Assembly (NCBI RefSeq): GCF_029873255.1 | Contig: NZ_CP123622.1 | Span: forward strand, 1,272,501-1,336,500 | Length of the DNA: 64,000 nt | Direction: 5' to 3' | Source of the DNA: Pigmentibacter sp. JX0631 | GTDB taxonomy: Bacteria > Bdellovibrionota_B > Oligoflexia > Silvanigrellales > Silvanigrellaceae | Shown: one piece after another, positions 8,999-18,027 of the stretch | Numbering within the stretch: position 1 is the stretch's first letter | Layout: every line of letters starts with the position of its first letter | The notes under the pieces: generated by a model | Databases searched by the model: none | What the model saw: the letters and a program-made list of their open reading frames with translations, nothing else | Told to the model about the DNA's origin: nothing | Made by a program: the position numbers and the translations under genes

Positions 8999-10699
8999 AT
9001 GTTTTCACGGTTTATTTATTATAGCTTATTTTGTTTAGTAAGCTATAATGCCTATGCAGGCTCTCCATCTTTATATAATAAATGTACATTTGGAAATATC
9101 AGTCATCCTAAAAACTCTTCAGCAGTAGCTTTTGATGAGGAGTGTTTAAATGCTTATGTTTTACCACCTAATGTTGGAACAGCTAAAGTTACAGCAGTTC
9201 AACAATCGCAAAATTTAGGGCTATGTCCAGCATTAAAAACAAATTTAGTTTCTTTAGGGGAAAGTACTAAAACTAGACTAATATTACTAAAAAAAATAAA
9301 CAAAATGTTAGAAGAGTATAAACCTCTTCAGCTTCAACGTGATAAATTATACGCAGTTGTCTCAAAAAATAAAGCCCTGTTTGATTCAGCTTCAGAAAAA
9401 TTAAATAACAATAAAGTTAAAGAAAAGAAATTACTAGATAGAATTACAGAAACAAAAACTTCATATGACAGACTTGTAACAATATCAGCAGCAAATTCAG
9501 AAATTAATTTAGCAAGAGATTTTTATGAAAAATCATTAGTTGAATATAAAACCTTCATAACAGGAGATCTTTTTAAATCAGAAAATGACTACTATTTTAT
9601 TAAGAAAGAGTATTTACGACATAATGAAGATTATAGTTACTTTGATTCAAAATATGCCGAAAGCATTAAACCTCTCCTAGATCTTCAAAAAATGGTTGAC
9701 GATTTAGAGAGAACTTCCTTGGAAAGCTATAAGAAGTATGTTTCATTAGAGGGATTAACTGCCCAAATATTATTTAACGTTGATTCTACAAACATTCTTA
9801 AAGGATACAAATCTCTTAATAAGAATTTAAATTTAACTTGGCAAGTAATGCCGATGAAAGATGCTTTTTTTAGCGCCTCAGTAAAATTAGCCGACAATTC
9901 TGCTGATTCTACTGCAACAGCTTTAATCGATAGTGTTATTCCCGGTATTAAATCACAAAGTTTGAAAGATTTAGATTCAAATCAAATCACACCTTCACTA
10001 AATGAAGGACAAGTAACAGCTCCTTATCCGTTTGGGAGTGTTTCTGGAAAAGTCCGTTTAAATTTAAATGGAGCATGCGTTTATTTCGATAATGTTAATA
10101 AATCTGTAGCGGGAACTGATGTAAATAATATAACAGCAAATTTAAGTTTAAACGTTAATTATACATATCAAGTAAAAGTTAGACGCTCATTCACTGCAAA
10201 ATATAATTTATACAATATGTTGTCCAGAATTGAAAAACAATCAACTAAAGGAGGTTGGATAAAAACTTCTTCACTGCACTCTGTAGTTGAAGATAAAAAT
10301 TCTGGTGATTGGTTTCACATAAAGTTTGATGGTGATTCATCTGCTTTTCAATACACTCCGCAAGAACAAGATGAAATAACTAAACAAGAAAAAGCATTGC
10401 TTGTAGATAGGGCTTTAAAACAGTTCGCCGCAATTAATTCAGGAACTCCACAACCAGCACCTGCTTTAGTTACTCCCCCAGAAAGCGGCTTTATGTATGC
10501 TTCAAAGCAGTTAAGGTATTGTCCTCACTTTTATTGTCAAGTTGGATCATTTGTGTTGGGAACATTGTCATCAATATTTGGCAGCTCTACAGCAGTCTCT
10601 GAGTTTAAAAATAAAACTAATGTTTGGGCAATAGATCAAATAGATGGTTATCAAATTATAGATCGATCAGGATCATTAACTTTTTCAAGTAAGTTATAA
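8999..10699 (+). CDS. Large exported coiled-coil protein of unknown function
   Basis: A 566-residue protein with a signal peptide (ends NAYA). Residues about 85-260 are rich in charged heptad-like helix (KKINKMLEEYKPLQLQRDKL, KEKKLLDRITETKTSYDRL), consistent with a coiled coil. Residues about 270-440 look beta-rich (SGKVRLNLNGACVYFD, LSLNVNYTYQVKVRRS). A C-terminal segment near 500-535 contains paired Cys (RYCPHFYCQVGSF) before a small hydrophobic Gly/Ser stretch. I do not recognise a family. It is followed 13 bases later by another exported protein with its own AAGGAG site, so the two probably form an operon and may act together in the envelope. Confidence 0.75.
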   Translation: MFSRFIYYSLFCLVSYNAYAGSPSLYNKCTFGNISHPKNSSAVAFDEECLNAYVLPPNVGTAKVTAVQQSQNLGLCPALKTNLVSLGESTKTRLILLKKINKMLEEYKPLQLQRDKLYAVVSKNKALFDSASEKLNNNKVKEKKLLDRITETKTSYDRLVTISAANSEINLARDFYEKSLVEYKTFITGDLFKSENDYYFIKKEYLRHNEDYSYFDSKYAESIKPLLDLQKMVDDLERTSLESYKKYVSLEGLTAQILFNVDSTNILKGYKSLNKNLNLTWQVMPMKDAFFSASVKLADNSADSTATALIDSVIPGIKSQSLKDLDSNQITPSLNEGQVTAPYPFGSVSGKVRLNLNGACVYFDNVNKSVAGTDVNNITANLSLNVNYTYQVKVRRSFTAKYNLYNMLSRIEKQSTKGGWIKTSSLHSVVEDKNSGDWFHIKFDGDSSAFQYTPQEQDEITKQEKALLVDRALKQFAAINSGTPQPAPALVTPPESGFMYASKQLRYCPHFYCQVGSFVLGTLSSIFGSSTAVSEFKNKTNVWAIDQIDGYQIIDRSGSLTFSSKL

Positions 10700-10712
10700 A
10701 AAAGGAGAATTT

Positions 10713-11744
10713 ATGAATGTTTTTCTAAGAAATTTTCTAATACTTGCAAACTTTCTACCTTTTTGCACATCCGCTTCAGAACATATTGAAGTTAATATCT
10801 CGGCATTTAATGAACCAATTGAAATTTTTGTTGATGGAAATACAATTTTTTATTCATCACTTCCTAAAAATTTAGTAGGTCAAGTAAATTTTCAAGTAAA
10901 TACCATAGGGACTTTTTATCCCTCAGGTATTACTGATAGTAATTGTGAATTAGTTGAATCAAGAGCAAAAAATGCAGTCAATTCTTTTTTCCCAAATTCT
11001 GTCAGAGTGGAACAACGAAATTTAGTGCGAAAATATGGATCTGTAAAATTAAAATTTTCTACAACTGATAGTTTTTATTCAAAACTTTTAAAAAGAAGAA
11101 TAGTAGAGAAAATTTCTGAAAAACTTAACAATAATTTATCCTATGACTTTAAAGATAATTTTCAAATTGATGAAGCATCTTTTGTAGTTGAGTATGATAA
11201 AAATGCTATTTCAAATATAATTGACAATAAAGAAGAAATTAATAAACAACTTTTTAAGGTTACAGATATTAATTTGCTGAAAAAAGGATCTATATCTGTT
11301 GAATTAAACTCTTCTGATTTTATTTGTGATTTACACTCTGGAAAAGCAAAAATTAAATTAATTTATCAAGGCAAATACGGAATAAAAAAGAACACTAATT
11401 ATATACTTAGTAACTCAGAAATTGAACACATAATACTAAACTTAAACAATAATAAAATAAAATATTTCGAACCAAACGTTATAAATTCAAAAGAAAAAAA
11501 TTTAATTCTTTCTTCACTACTTTTAAAAGAAAGTCTACAAAGTATCAACCGTTCTAATTTAGATATAGATAACTTCTTTCTATTGTTAGAGCAAATAACA
11601 AACCAAGACGATGGAAAGATTTATAGTAACCTATCTTCTAATCTTTTCACAATCACAATTGGCGCTGTTGATAATTATCCTTATAAATACACAGGAACCC
11701 TAAACTTTGAGATACAAAAACCAAATCTAAAACAAACTCAATAA
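10713..11744 (+). CDS. Exported protein of unknown function, partner of the 8999 gene
   Basis: A 343-residue protein with an N-terminal signal peptide (about 21 residues, ending CTSA). The mature protein is mixed alpha/beta with many Asn, Lys and Ser residues and two widely spaced Cys (DSNCEL, DFICDL). No transmembrane helix follows the signal. AAAGGAG stands seven bases before the start, and only 13 bases separate it from the upstream gene, so co-transcription is likely. No similarity to a known family is apparent by eye; a two-component envelope or secreted complex with the upstream protein is an inference from gene order only. Confidence 0.72.
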   Translation: MNVFLRNFLILANFLPFCTSASEHIEVNISAFNEPIEIFVDGNTIFYSSLPKNLVGQVNFQVNTIGTFYPSGITDSNCELVESRAKNAVNSFFPNSVRVEQRNLVRKYGSVKLKFSTTDSFYSKLLKRRIVEKISEKLNNNLSYDFKDNFQIDEASFVVEYDKNAISNIIDNKEEINKQLFKVTDINLLKKGSISVELNSSDFICDLHSGKAKIKLIYQGKYGIKKNTNYILSNSEIEHIILNLNNNKIKYFEPNVINSKEKNLILSSLLLKESLQSINRSNLDIDNFFLLLEQITNQDDGKIYSNLSSNLFTITIGAVDNYPYKYTGTLNFEIQKPNLKQTQ

Positions 11745-11901
11745 ATATTTATTTTCTAACTAGCAAATGAAATATTTTTCTTATATGGCTCTCCTTATTT
11801 ATCATCCACAAGTAATTCAGATATACTCCCAATGAATTCTTTATTTCTTTTTTGGCAAATCAATTAATCACACAAACAATTAATTAAAAAAGTTTCCTAT
11901 C

Positions 11902-13329
11902 TTAAAGACTATTCTCTGGCAATTTAATAGGTGTATAATAACGATCCAAAAGTTTATTTCGAAATCGATTGAAAGGGTCTACTTTTTTCTTAAGTGAAAA
12001 AAATTCTTTGTAATTTGGGTAAGCCTTCATAAATTGATCTTCGCTAGCATGAATTTGATATGGAAGGTAGTAAGTGCCATTTAAAGATAAAGCTTTATCT
12101 ATTAATTCTTTTGTCCATCTAGCAACTTTATCTTTCTCTTGTTTTTGTAACCCTTGCTTATAATAAATTACAAATGAAAAAACTTCTTCACGCGCCCAAC
12201 TCATTAAAGAGCCAGTATCAGGTAGAGCATGCCGAACAGAAACATTAATAACATTCACATGAAAGTCATCAAATATTTTTTTCATCATAGGTACAAATTT
12301 TTCAAAATTCTTCACAGGAATAAAATATTCTTGCAGCACATAAGTATTTGGATAGCGAATCAAAGGCTCTAGTTCAGCAACATCATAACTCGCTTCATAA
12401 TTTCTCCAAACTACTTTAGGTTTTGAATACAGCTTAGGTTCGAGTTTATTTCGAACATTAGAACCATGAGGGATAGAAGAAATTGCTGAAATAGTCATAG
12501 GTTGCAACAAGTATTTTAAATCTTTTGGAATTAGTCGTTCTTTTACTGTCAATGGTTTCAAAGTTTTAACCCATGTGATTGCTCTAATTTTTTTGAATTC
12601 AGGAAGAATAAAGTCTCCATTGTGGAATACAGCATTTGAATCTGACTTAACCGAAGAATAAAAATAGTCCTTATATTTTTCTAACTTTATTTCTTTTACT
12701 GATCTTTCAACCTTCGTATTATCAGTAAGGTACAATGTAGCTTCAACTATCACCCCCAAAGCGCCATAGCCTCCAATCGCTCCATAAAATAATTCTTTGT
12801 TTTCGCTTGAAGAGCAATTTACCAAACTGCCATCTGCTAACACTATTTTTATAGATTCAACTGAATGAATAATTGGCCCCTGATTCACATACCTTCCATG
12901 CGCATTTACACTCAGAGATCCTCCGACAGTAAAATTTGAATAAGTTTGCATAATTTTGAGAGATAAATTTTTCTGATCAATTGCAGTTTGAATATCACGC
13001 CAGCGTATTCCTGCTTGGACAGTTATTTTTTTAGCCTTTTCATCAAGAAAAATAATATTATTCATTTTTCGCATATCAATTTGGAGGGCATGTTCTGTGG
13101 CAGTCTGACCACCCATACTGTAACGTCCACCACCGATTGAGATTATTCCTGAGGATTTCTTGATCTTTTCCTGAATTTCAAAAACTTGAGTAGGAACAAA
13201 GACAGAATCAACCTGAATAGGATTGAGATGGCTAATGTCATTTACAATAATACTTGCAAAGCTAAACACTGAGGGAGAAATTAAATTAAAAAAAATTATT
13301 TTAGCTATAATCTTCTTAAGAAAAAACAT
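11902..13329 (-). CDS. Exported FAD-linked oxidoreductase (aldonolactone-oxidase-like)
   Basis: A 475-residue flavoprotein of the FAD_binding_4/VAO family, nearest in layout to D-arabinono- or L-gulono-lactone oxidases. Seen: the PP-loop region GIISIGGGRYSMGGQTA, DMRKMNNIIFLDEKAKKITV, the FAD contact TVGGSLSVNAHGR, and GAIGGYGALGVIVEATLYL. The C-terminus ends DPFNRFRNKLL as in sugar-lactone oxidases. A signal peptide (MFFLKKIIAK to FSFA) predicts export to the periplasm; the cofactor is usually inserted before Tat export, yet no twin-Arg motif is seen. The start at 13329 has AGGA eight bases upstream; further in-frame starts to 13386 run into the tRNA terminator and are unlikely. The substrate is unknown. 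Confidence 0.82.
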   Translation of the reverse strand: MFFLKKIIAKIIFFNLISPSVFSFASIIVNDISHLNPIQVDSVFVPTQVFEIQEKIKKSSGIISIGGGRYSMGGQTATEHALQIDMRKMNNIIFLDEKAKKITVQAGIRWRDIQTAIDQKNLSLKIMQTYSNFTVGGSLSVNAHGRYVNQGPIIHSVESIKIVLADGSLVNCSSSENKELFYGAIGGYGALGVIVEATLYLTDNTKVERSVKEIKLEKYKDYFYSSVKSDSNAVFHNGDFILPEFKKIRAITWVKTLKPLTVKERLIPKDLKYLLQPMTISAISSIPHGSNVRNKLEPKLYSKPKVVWRNYEASYDVAELEPLIRYPNTYVLQEYFIPVKNFEKFVPMMKKIFDDFHVNVINVSVRHALPDTGSLMSWAREEVFSFVIYYKQGLQKQEKDKVARWTKELIDKALSLNGTYYLPYQIHASEDQFMKAYPNYKEFFSLKKKVDPFNRFRNKLLDRYYTPIKLPENSL

Positions 13330-13384
13330 GATTATCATCCTAGCCAGGAGCGAGAGTTCTGTTATACTCTTAAGCTTTTTTACC

Positions 13385-13423
13385 AAAAAAAAAGCAGTAA
13401 GACTAAATCTTACTGCTTTTTTT
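13385..13423 (-). terminator. Terminator of the tRNA-Asp gene
   Basis: GCAGTAAGA (13394-13402) pairs perfectly with TCTTACTGC (13408-13416) around a five-base loop, flanked by A-runs on one side and T-runs on the other. It can act in both directions, but the leftward use, directly after tRNA-Asp, is the obvious one. Confidence 0.88.
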
Positions 13424-13427
13424 ATAA

Positions 13428-13504
13428 TGGCGGGATGGACGGGACTTGAACCCGCGACCTCCGGCGTGACAGGCCAGCGTTGTAACCAACTCTACTACCA
13501 CCCC
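13428..13504 (-). tRNA. tRNA-Asp (anticodon GTC), CCA encoded
   Basis: On the minus strand the acceptor arm GGGGTGG pairs with CCATCCC (one G-U), followed by discriminator G and an encoded CCA. The anticodon arm is CTGGC-CTGTCAC-GCCGG with anticodon GTC, and the T arm is GCGGG-TTCAAGT-CCCGT. Total 77 nucleotides. The D arm reads GTAG...CAAC, giving an A12-A23 mismatch in place of the usual U12-A23 pair. A strong terminator follows directly. Confidence 0.95.
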
Positions 13505-13594
13505 ACTCGTGTGAATCTGTATGCCAGAGTCAAATTATGAATGCAAGTGGTTAAATCACTTTTTTTTTAAAATTTGATAAATAATGTATTTCAA

Positions 13595-13942
13595 TCACTT
13601 ATGTGGAGAAAAAAGACCTCCAAAGAGGATATACAAGCCAAAAAGGATGGCAAGCCCTGCGATTACATAGTAAAATATTGTAAATATTGAGAATTTCTTC
13701 TTGTTGTTCTTTTTATTTGTTTTTTGACCAGATTTGTACTGTCCAGAATGTTGGATTCTTCCAGAGTGTCCACCCTTAATATTTCTAGCCAAGGTGTCTT
13801 GCTGACTTCGACCTGATGTTCCATTTTTATGTTTTTTGTGTTCAGATTTATTCTTATGATCGCTCATCTGGATGATTTTTCCTCCAGAATTATGGTCACT
13901 TGAGTGCAATTTAAACATATTTACAGAAAACAAACTCTTCAT
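13595..13942 (-). CDS. Small basic single-pass membrane protein
   Basis: A 115-residue protein with a very hydrophilic, basic, His/Lys/Gly/Gln-rich N-terminal 85 residues (DHKNKSEHKKHKNG, GGHSGRIQHSGQYKSGQK) and one C-terminal membrane helix (IFYYVIAGLAILFGLYILFGGL). This is a tail-anchored or N-in topology. The start at 13942 has GAGGAG nine bases upstream; an internal ATG at 13867 also exists, with a more distant GGAGG. Family and function are not recognised. It is followed in the same direction by the tRNA-Asp gene, about 90 bases on. Confidence 0.65.
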   Translation of the reverse strand: MKSLFSVNMFKLHSSDHNSGGKIIQMSDHKNKSEHKKHKNGTSGRSQQDTLARNIKGGHSGRIQHSGQYKSGQKTNKKNNKKKFSIFTIFYYVIAGLAILFGLYILFGGLFSPHK

Positions 13943-14032
13943 TTTTATGAGCTCCTCAAAAGAGAAGTATTCTCAGAAAATCAGCCAATAATATTATTTT
14001 TATTGCGTTATATTCAATATACAGTAAAAAAT

Positions 14033-15679
14033 TTAATCCTCAAATATGTTTGTTGACATTTTCATCATATTACCATGCATACTAGAGTTGCTTCTAAATA
14101 ACTGAATTTTAGTGCATTTTTCTTGAAAATAACTCAATGAAAAATCATTTTTAAACAAAAATAAAGGATATCCCTGCATATCTCTTACACAAACCACGTC
14201 GGTTGCGGTTCTTGCTTCAGAAATTTCTTCATTCGAAGCATTTGTCCAGCGTGCATGCTTAAACGGCAAGGAATCTAATGAACAATCAACATTATATTCA
14301 TTTTTTAAGCGAAAGAGAAGCACATCAAATTGCAGAACCCCAACAGCCGCCAAAATAGGGTCACTGGCCGAGCGACTCTCATCTATGAACATTTGGACTG
14401 TACCTTCTTGACACAACTGAACTAATCCCTTCAACAATTGCTTTCTCTTTAAAGCACTTGTCGTTCTAACGACAGCAAAATTTTCAGGCGCAAATGAAGG
14501 TATTCCTTCAAACTCAAAACTCGCACCTTCTATTAAAGAATCGCCAATAGAAAACACCCCAGGATCATAAATACCAACAACATCTCCTGCATAAGCTTTT
14601 TCTAAAGTTGTTCTATCTTGAGCAAAAAATTGCTGTGGAGTAGTAAGCCGTATTTCACGATTTAAACGCGGAATAGTTACGTTAAGACCTGTTTCATAAC
14701 AACCGCTTACAATTCGTAAAAAAGCTATTCTATCGCGGTGTTTTGGGTCCATATTAGCCTGAATTTTGAAAATAAACCCGCTAAAATCTGTTGAATAAGG
14801 GTCAATTTTACCTTGGCTGCTGCCTTTTGCTGAAGGAGGAGGAGACATTGAAAGAAACTTTTCTAGAAATAAGCGGACACCGAAATTAGTCATGGCTGCG
14901 CCAAAAAAAACAGGAGAAAGCTCACCCTTCAAAAATCTTTCAGCTGAAAATTCATCACCCGCCATTTCGAGCATTTCTAATCCGTCTAAAGACTCACTCA
15001 GTAAGTCTTGTGGAACAAGTTGCGAAATACTTTCTTTATCTGCAAGAGGAATAATTCTTGCCGCTGTTTCAGTGGTTGTATTTCTTCCCTCAAAGTAGTG
15101 AAGGGTCTTTGTTTCTCTTTCTATAATCCCTTTAAATCTTTCACCTGAGGATACAGGCCAACTCATGGGATAGGTAGCGATTCCTAAAACACTCTCAATT
15201 TCATGCATAAGCTCTAAGGGATCACGCGATTCTCTATCCAATTTATTTACAAATGTAAAAATTGGGATTCCCCTTAATTTACAAACTTCAAATAACTTAA
15301 TTGTTTGCGGTTCTACCCCTTTTGCAGCATCTATTAACATGATAGCAGCATCTGCTGCAGCCAGGGTTCTATAGGTATCTTCAGAAAAATCTTGGTGCCC
15401 AGGAGTATCAAGTAAGTTACAAATATAATTACGATATTCAAAATTCATCACACTTGTAGAGACAGAAATACCACGTTGCTTTTCTAGTTCCATCCAGTCT
15501 GAAGTAGCAAATTTCTTTGATTTTTTTGCTTTTACAGAACCGGCCAAACGTATAGCACCACCAAGAAGTAATAATTTTTCTGTCATTGTGGTTTTTCCGG
15601 CGTCAGGATGTGAGATGATAGCAAACGTTCTCCGTCTGTTTACTTCTTCTCTGAGTAATTGTTTGTCAATGGAAGACAT
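14033..15679 (-). CDS. prfC: Peptide chain release factor 3
   Basis: RF3 is a translational GTPase that recycles RF1/RF2 from the ribosome after peptide release. Length is 548 residues, against about 529 in E. coli. Seen: G1 SHPDAGKTT near residue 24, G2/switch with EKQRGISV, G3 DTPGHQDFSEDTYRTL, and G4 NKLDRESRDP. After these come domain II (FAQDRTTLEKAYAGDVVGI) and domain III with VGVLQFDVLLFRLKNEY, all characteristic of RF3 rather than EF-G. AGGAG lies eight bases before the ATG. The C-terminus runs a few residues longer than usual. Divergent from the 15816 gene. Confidence 0.96.
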   Translation of the reverse strand: MSSIDKQLLREEVNRRRTFAIISHPDAGKTTMTEKLLLLGGAIRLAGSVKAKKSKKFATSDWMELEKQRGISVSTSVMNFEYRNYICNLLDTPGHQDFSEDTYRTLAAADAAIMLIDAAKGVEPQTIKLFEVCKLRGIPIFTFVNKLDRESRDPLELMHEIESVLGIATYPMSWPVSSGERFKGIIERETKTLHYFEGRNTTTETAARIIPLADKESISQLVPQDLLSESLDGLEMLEMAGDEFSAERFLKGELSPVFFGAAMTNFGVRLFLEKFLSMSPPPSAKGSSQGKIDPYSTDFSGFIFKIQANMDPKHRDRIAFLRIVSGCYETGLNVTIPRLNREIRLTTPQQFFAQDRTTLEKAYAGDVVGIYDPGVFSIGDSLIEGASFEFEGIPSFAPENFAVVRTTSALKRKQLLKGLVQLCQEGTVQMFIDESRSASDPILAAVGVLQFDVLLFRLKNEYNVDCSLDSLPFKHARWTNASNEEISEARTATDVVCVRDMQGYPLFLFKNDFSLSYFQEKCTKIQLFRSNSSMHGNMMKMSTNIFED

Positions 15680-15729
15680 ATGTTTCTCCTATGGGGATAC
15701 TAAAATGACTGCTTTTTGCTAGCACAATT

Positions 15730-15759
15730 TTGACACTATGGGAATTTCAGAGGTACAAG
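15730..15759 (+). promoter_or_regulatory. Candidate sigma-70 promoter for the 15816 gene
   Basis: TTGACA at 15730-15735 matches the -35 consensus. An 18-base spacer then leads to TACAAG (four of six matches to the -10). It lies in the divergent region between prfC and the 15816 gene. In AT-rich DNA such matches occur by chance. Confidence 0.35.
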
Positions 15760-15815
15760 ATTGCGAGGATACTTGAGAACAGGTGAATCACTACAAGCAC
15801 CAAGAGGCGTCTTTC

Positions 15816-17219
15816 ATGAATCAGGTAAGTTTACTACAACTTAGAGAAATAGCAGACCAATTAATACTATTGTCTGGCACATTCCAAATAAAACCCCACT
15901 ATCTTCGAGCTAAGCAAATTAGGCAAGCCGATAAATCGTTAGTCGCAGTAGATGCTTTCTTTTCACAAGATTTAGCTTCAGAGGCAAAACAATGGAAAGA
16001 ATCCATCGAAGGTTTAACAATTCTTAGAAAAAAATTACAATCTGTCGAAGAAAAACAAAATGAAATTGAAGAACTTCAAGCTAGAATTGCAAGTTTAACA
16101 AAAAATATTCAACCTTGGATTGCTCTAGAAGATACCGAACGGCAAAAGATCATCCAAAATGCTAAACGAGCACAAGAATTCATTAACAATAATTTAGAAA
16201 AAACGGAAGCACATATTATCCATCGTTATAACCGCTTTTCTGCCCTAAAGGATCTCTCTCCTTATGCAGATAATGCAAACTATCTTTGTGAGGCTGTATT
16301 TCATTTTGAAAATAGAGAAAAATATGAGTTAAATATTGATAAAGTTGAAAAGAAAAAAATAGCTGCAACCGAAAGACTAAAAACTGTAAATCGAGGATTC
16401 TGGTTGGCTATTATATTTTGTATTTTTATTATAACAATTCCTATTTGTTCTTTGTTTGCTTTAAGTTTATGGAAAAGAAAGAAAGATATTGAAAATCAAA
16501 TTGTCAATTCCGAAGAAATATTAAGACGCGAAAATAAAAGATTAATTTCTGCCGAAGAAGGCTCCGTTGTTGCCCAAGATATTCGTTCTATTTTAGGAGA
16601 AATTTCATTAGAGCAAATTCGTGATACACTAGCAGAAGTTCGTGATTTACGCGCTGAGTTTCAAGGGCCAGAAAGAACAACAAGTTCCACAGCTATTTTG
16701 TTAAGTTTCATTGATCTGCACAAAATAAAATTAGAAGAATTATTTGGTAATATTCCAGAAAACCCAATTAAAACATTTAAGTGGTTAGCTGATTTTGTTT
16801 CTAAATACCAAAATATGGAAGTAAATATTAATCAATTAGAGACCAGAAAGAATGAAGTTATCCAGCAACAAAAACAACTCACAAAAGGGTATTCACCAGA
16901 AATTTTAATAAATAGTATAAAAAAACTTGAATTGGTTATTTTTCACACTATGCAATTTCCTTTTACAGAAGACAATAAAGATTTCTTCGCAGAGTTATGC
17001 ATAAAAATACCTCCAGTTTTATCTCAAGTAAGAGAAGTCTTATTTTTTGTCAGTCGCAGCCATCCTATAGATCCTCAATATTGGAATAATTTAAAATTAA
17101 AAATTCAAGGTTTTTCAAACACTATGTCATTGTGCGTATTAGATGCTGAAATTGGACAACTAGATAATTCATCAAGTGATACATTACCTGAAAAAGCAAA
17201 AATTCAAGCGAATAGTTAG
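15816..17219 (+). CDS. Coiled-coil membrane protein of unknown function
   Basis: A 467-residue protein with long helical, charge-rich segments either side of a single membrane helix at about residues 192-219 (FWLAIIFCIFIITIPICSLF). The segment before it (residues about 60-110: RKKLQSVEEKQNEIEELQAR) and the one after it (RKKDIENQIVNSEEILRREN) look like coiled coil. There is no signal peptide and no enzymatic motif. The ATG at 15816 was chosen because AAGAGG precedes it; a GTG at 15783 in frame would add 11 residues. Possible roles are scaffold or membrane-tethered regulator, but nothing identifies a partner. Confidence 0.68.
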   Translation: MNQVSLLQLREIADQLILLSGTFQIKPHYLRAKQIRQADKSLVAVDAFFSQDLASEAKQWKESIEGLTILRKKLQSVEEKQNEIEELQARIASLTKNIQPWIALEDTERQKIIQNAKRAQEFINNNLEKTEAHIIHRYNRFSALKDLSPYADNANYLCEAVFHFENREKYELNIDKVEKKKIAATERLKTVNRGFWLAIIFCIFIITIPICSLFALSLWKRKKDIENQIVNSEEILRRENKRLISAEEGSVVAQDIRSILGEISLEQIRDTLAEVRDLRAEFQGPERTTSSTAILLSFIDLHKIKLEELFGNIPENPIKTFKWLADFVSKYQNMEVNINQLETRKNEVIQQQKQLTKGYSPEILINSIKKLELVIFHTMQFPFTEDNKDFFAELCIKIPPVLSQVREVLFFVSRSHPIDPQYWNNLKLKIQGFSNTMSLCVLDAEIGQLDNSSSDTLPEKAKIQANS

Positions 17220-17239
17220 TTTAAAAACAAGCCATATAT

Positions 17240-17269
17240 TTGACATAAATAAAATTAGAAACTTAAAAT
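17240..17269 (+). promoter_or_regulatory. Candidate sigma-70 promoter for the 17341 operon
   Basis: TTGACA (17240-17245, exact consensus), an 18-base spacer, then TAAAAT (17264-17269, five of six). The first ATG of the operon lies 71 bases downstream of the -10. Confidence 0.45.
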
Positions 17270-17340
17270 AAATTTCATAATAAAAGAATAATTAGTATAA
17301 TTAGACTATAATTGTATATTACTAAATACAAGGCTGAATT

Positions 17341-18027
17341 ATGAAATACTATTACCGTTGTTTAGTTATTTTCTTTTTATTTAGTTCAATTGCTTATGCT
17401 GATGGCGAAGAAAATAAAATATCATTTGATTTTGCGAAGATGTCCATATCAACTTTTGGAGTTTCTACTACAAATCAAGAAGAGCAAAATGGTAGTTTAA
17501 AAGCTGAAGTAAATGCACGAAAAAATGCAATCCAAAATATTGAAACTTATTTTAAAAACACTTGTAGCAAAATTGAGAAAGGTCAATTAGGCACAAAACC
17601 AGAATGGGAAAAGTTTTTTCATTCCCAAGGCAGTGAAATATTTTCAAATGGCATTGTAAAAGTTTCCCTTGCTGCTCCTTACAGAGATATTATAAAAACA
17701 CCCAGTAATTCAAAGAAAAAACCAGTAACCACAGAAGATGGAAAGAAAATTGCATTTTCAATGCTATTTACAATTCCTGGAAGTATCGTTCAATGTGGTG
17801 CTATTATTTTAGATGTTGGAAATAATAAAAAAGTTTTAGTGTCTCCAACGAAAGTTGTTTCCTCCGCTATTGGCTTAACTGTTGTAAAATTAGCTTATGA
17901 TGGAAAGTCGGAATTAAAAGCAGCTTCTCCAGAAGATGCTGCTATTTTACAAAATACAACACTTGCAAAGGAAGCATATGTACCTGCTAGTGTTATTCCT
18001 GTTACAGTTATCGTTCCAGGACAATAG
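17341..18027 (+). CDS. Exported protein of unknown function, operon gene 1
   Basis: A 228-residue protein with a signal peptide (ends IAYA). The mature part begins with an Ala/Asn/Glu-rich helix (LKAEVNARKNAIQNIETYF) containing a Cys shortly after, in the style of LPP20-like or SH3-like periplasmic proteins. It ends in small-residue beta-rich sequence (KEAYVPASVIPVTVIVPGQ). No lipobox is seen. Its last 50 bases overlap the start of the next gene, a strong sign of translational coupling. Not a recognised family. Confidence 0.72.
   Translation: MKYYYRCLVIFFLFSSIAYADGEENKISFDFAKMSISTFGVSTTNQEEQNGSLKAEVNARKNAIQNIETYFKNTCSKIEKGQLGTKPEWEKFFHSQGSEIFSNGIVKVSLAAPYRDIIKTPSNSKKKPVTTEDGKKIAFSMLFTIPGSIVQCGAIILDVGNNKKVLVSPTKVVSSAIGLTVVKLAYDGKSELKAASPEDAAILQNTTLAKEAYVPASVIPVTVIVPGQ

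Noticed and set aside
11865-11888. AATTAAT/ATTAATT hairpin between 10713 and 11902 genes as a terminator
   Set aside because: All A/T, short, and followed on the plus strand by A residues rather than T.
13223-13540. Plus-strand frame of 105 codons
   Set aside because: It runs across the tRNA-Asp gene and its terminator, so it cannot be a real protein gene; the tail is translated tRNA.
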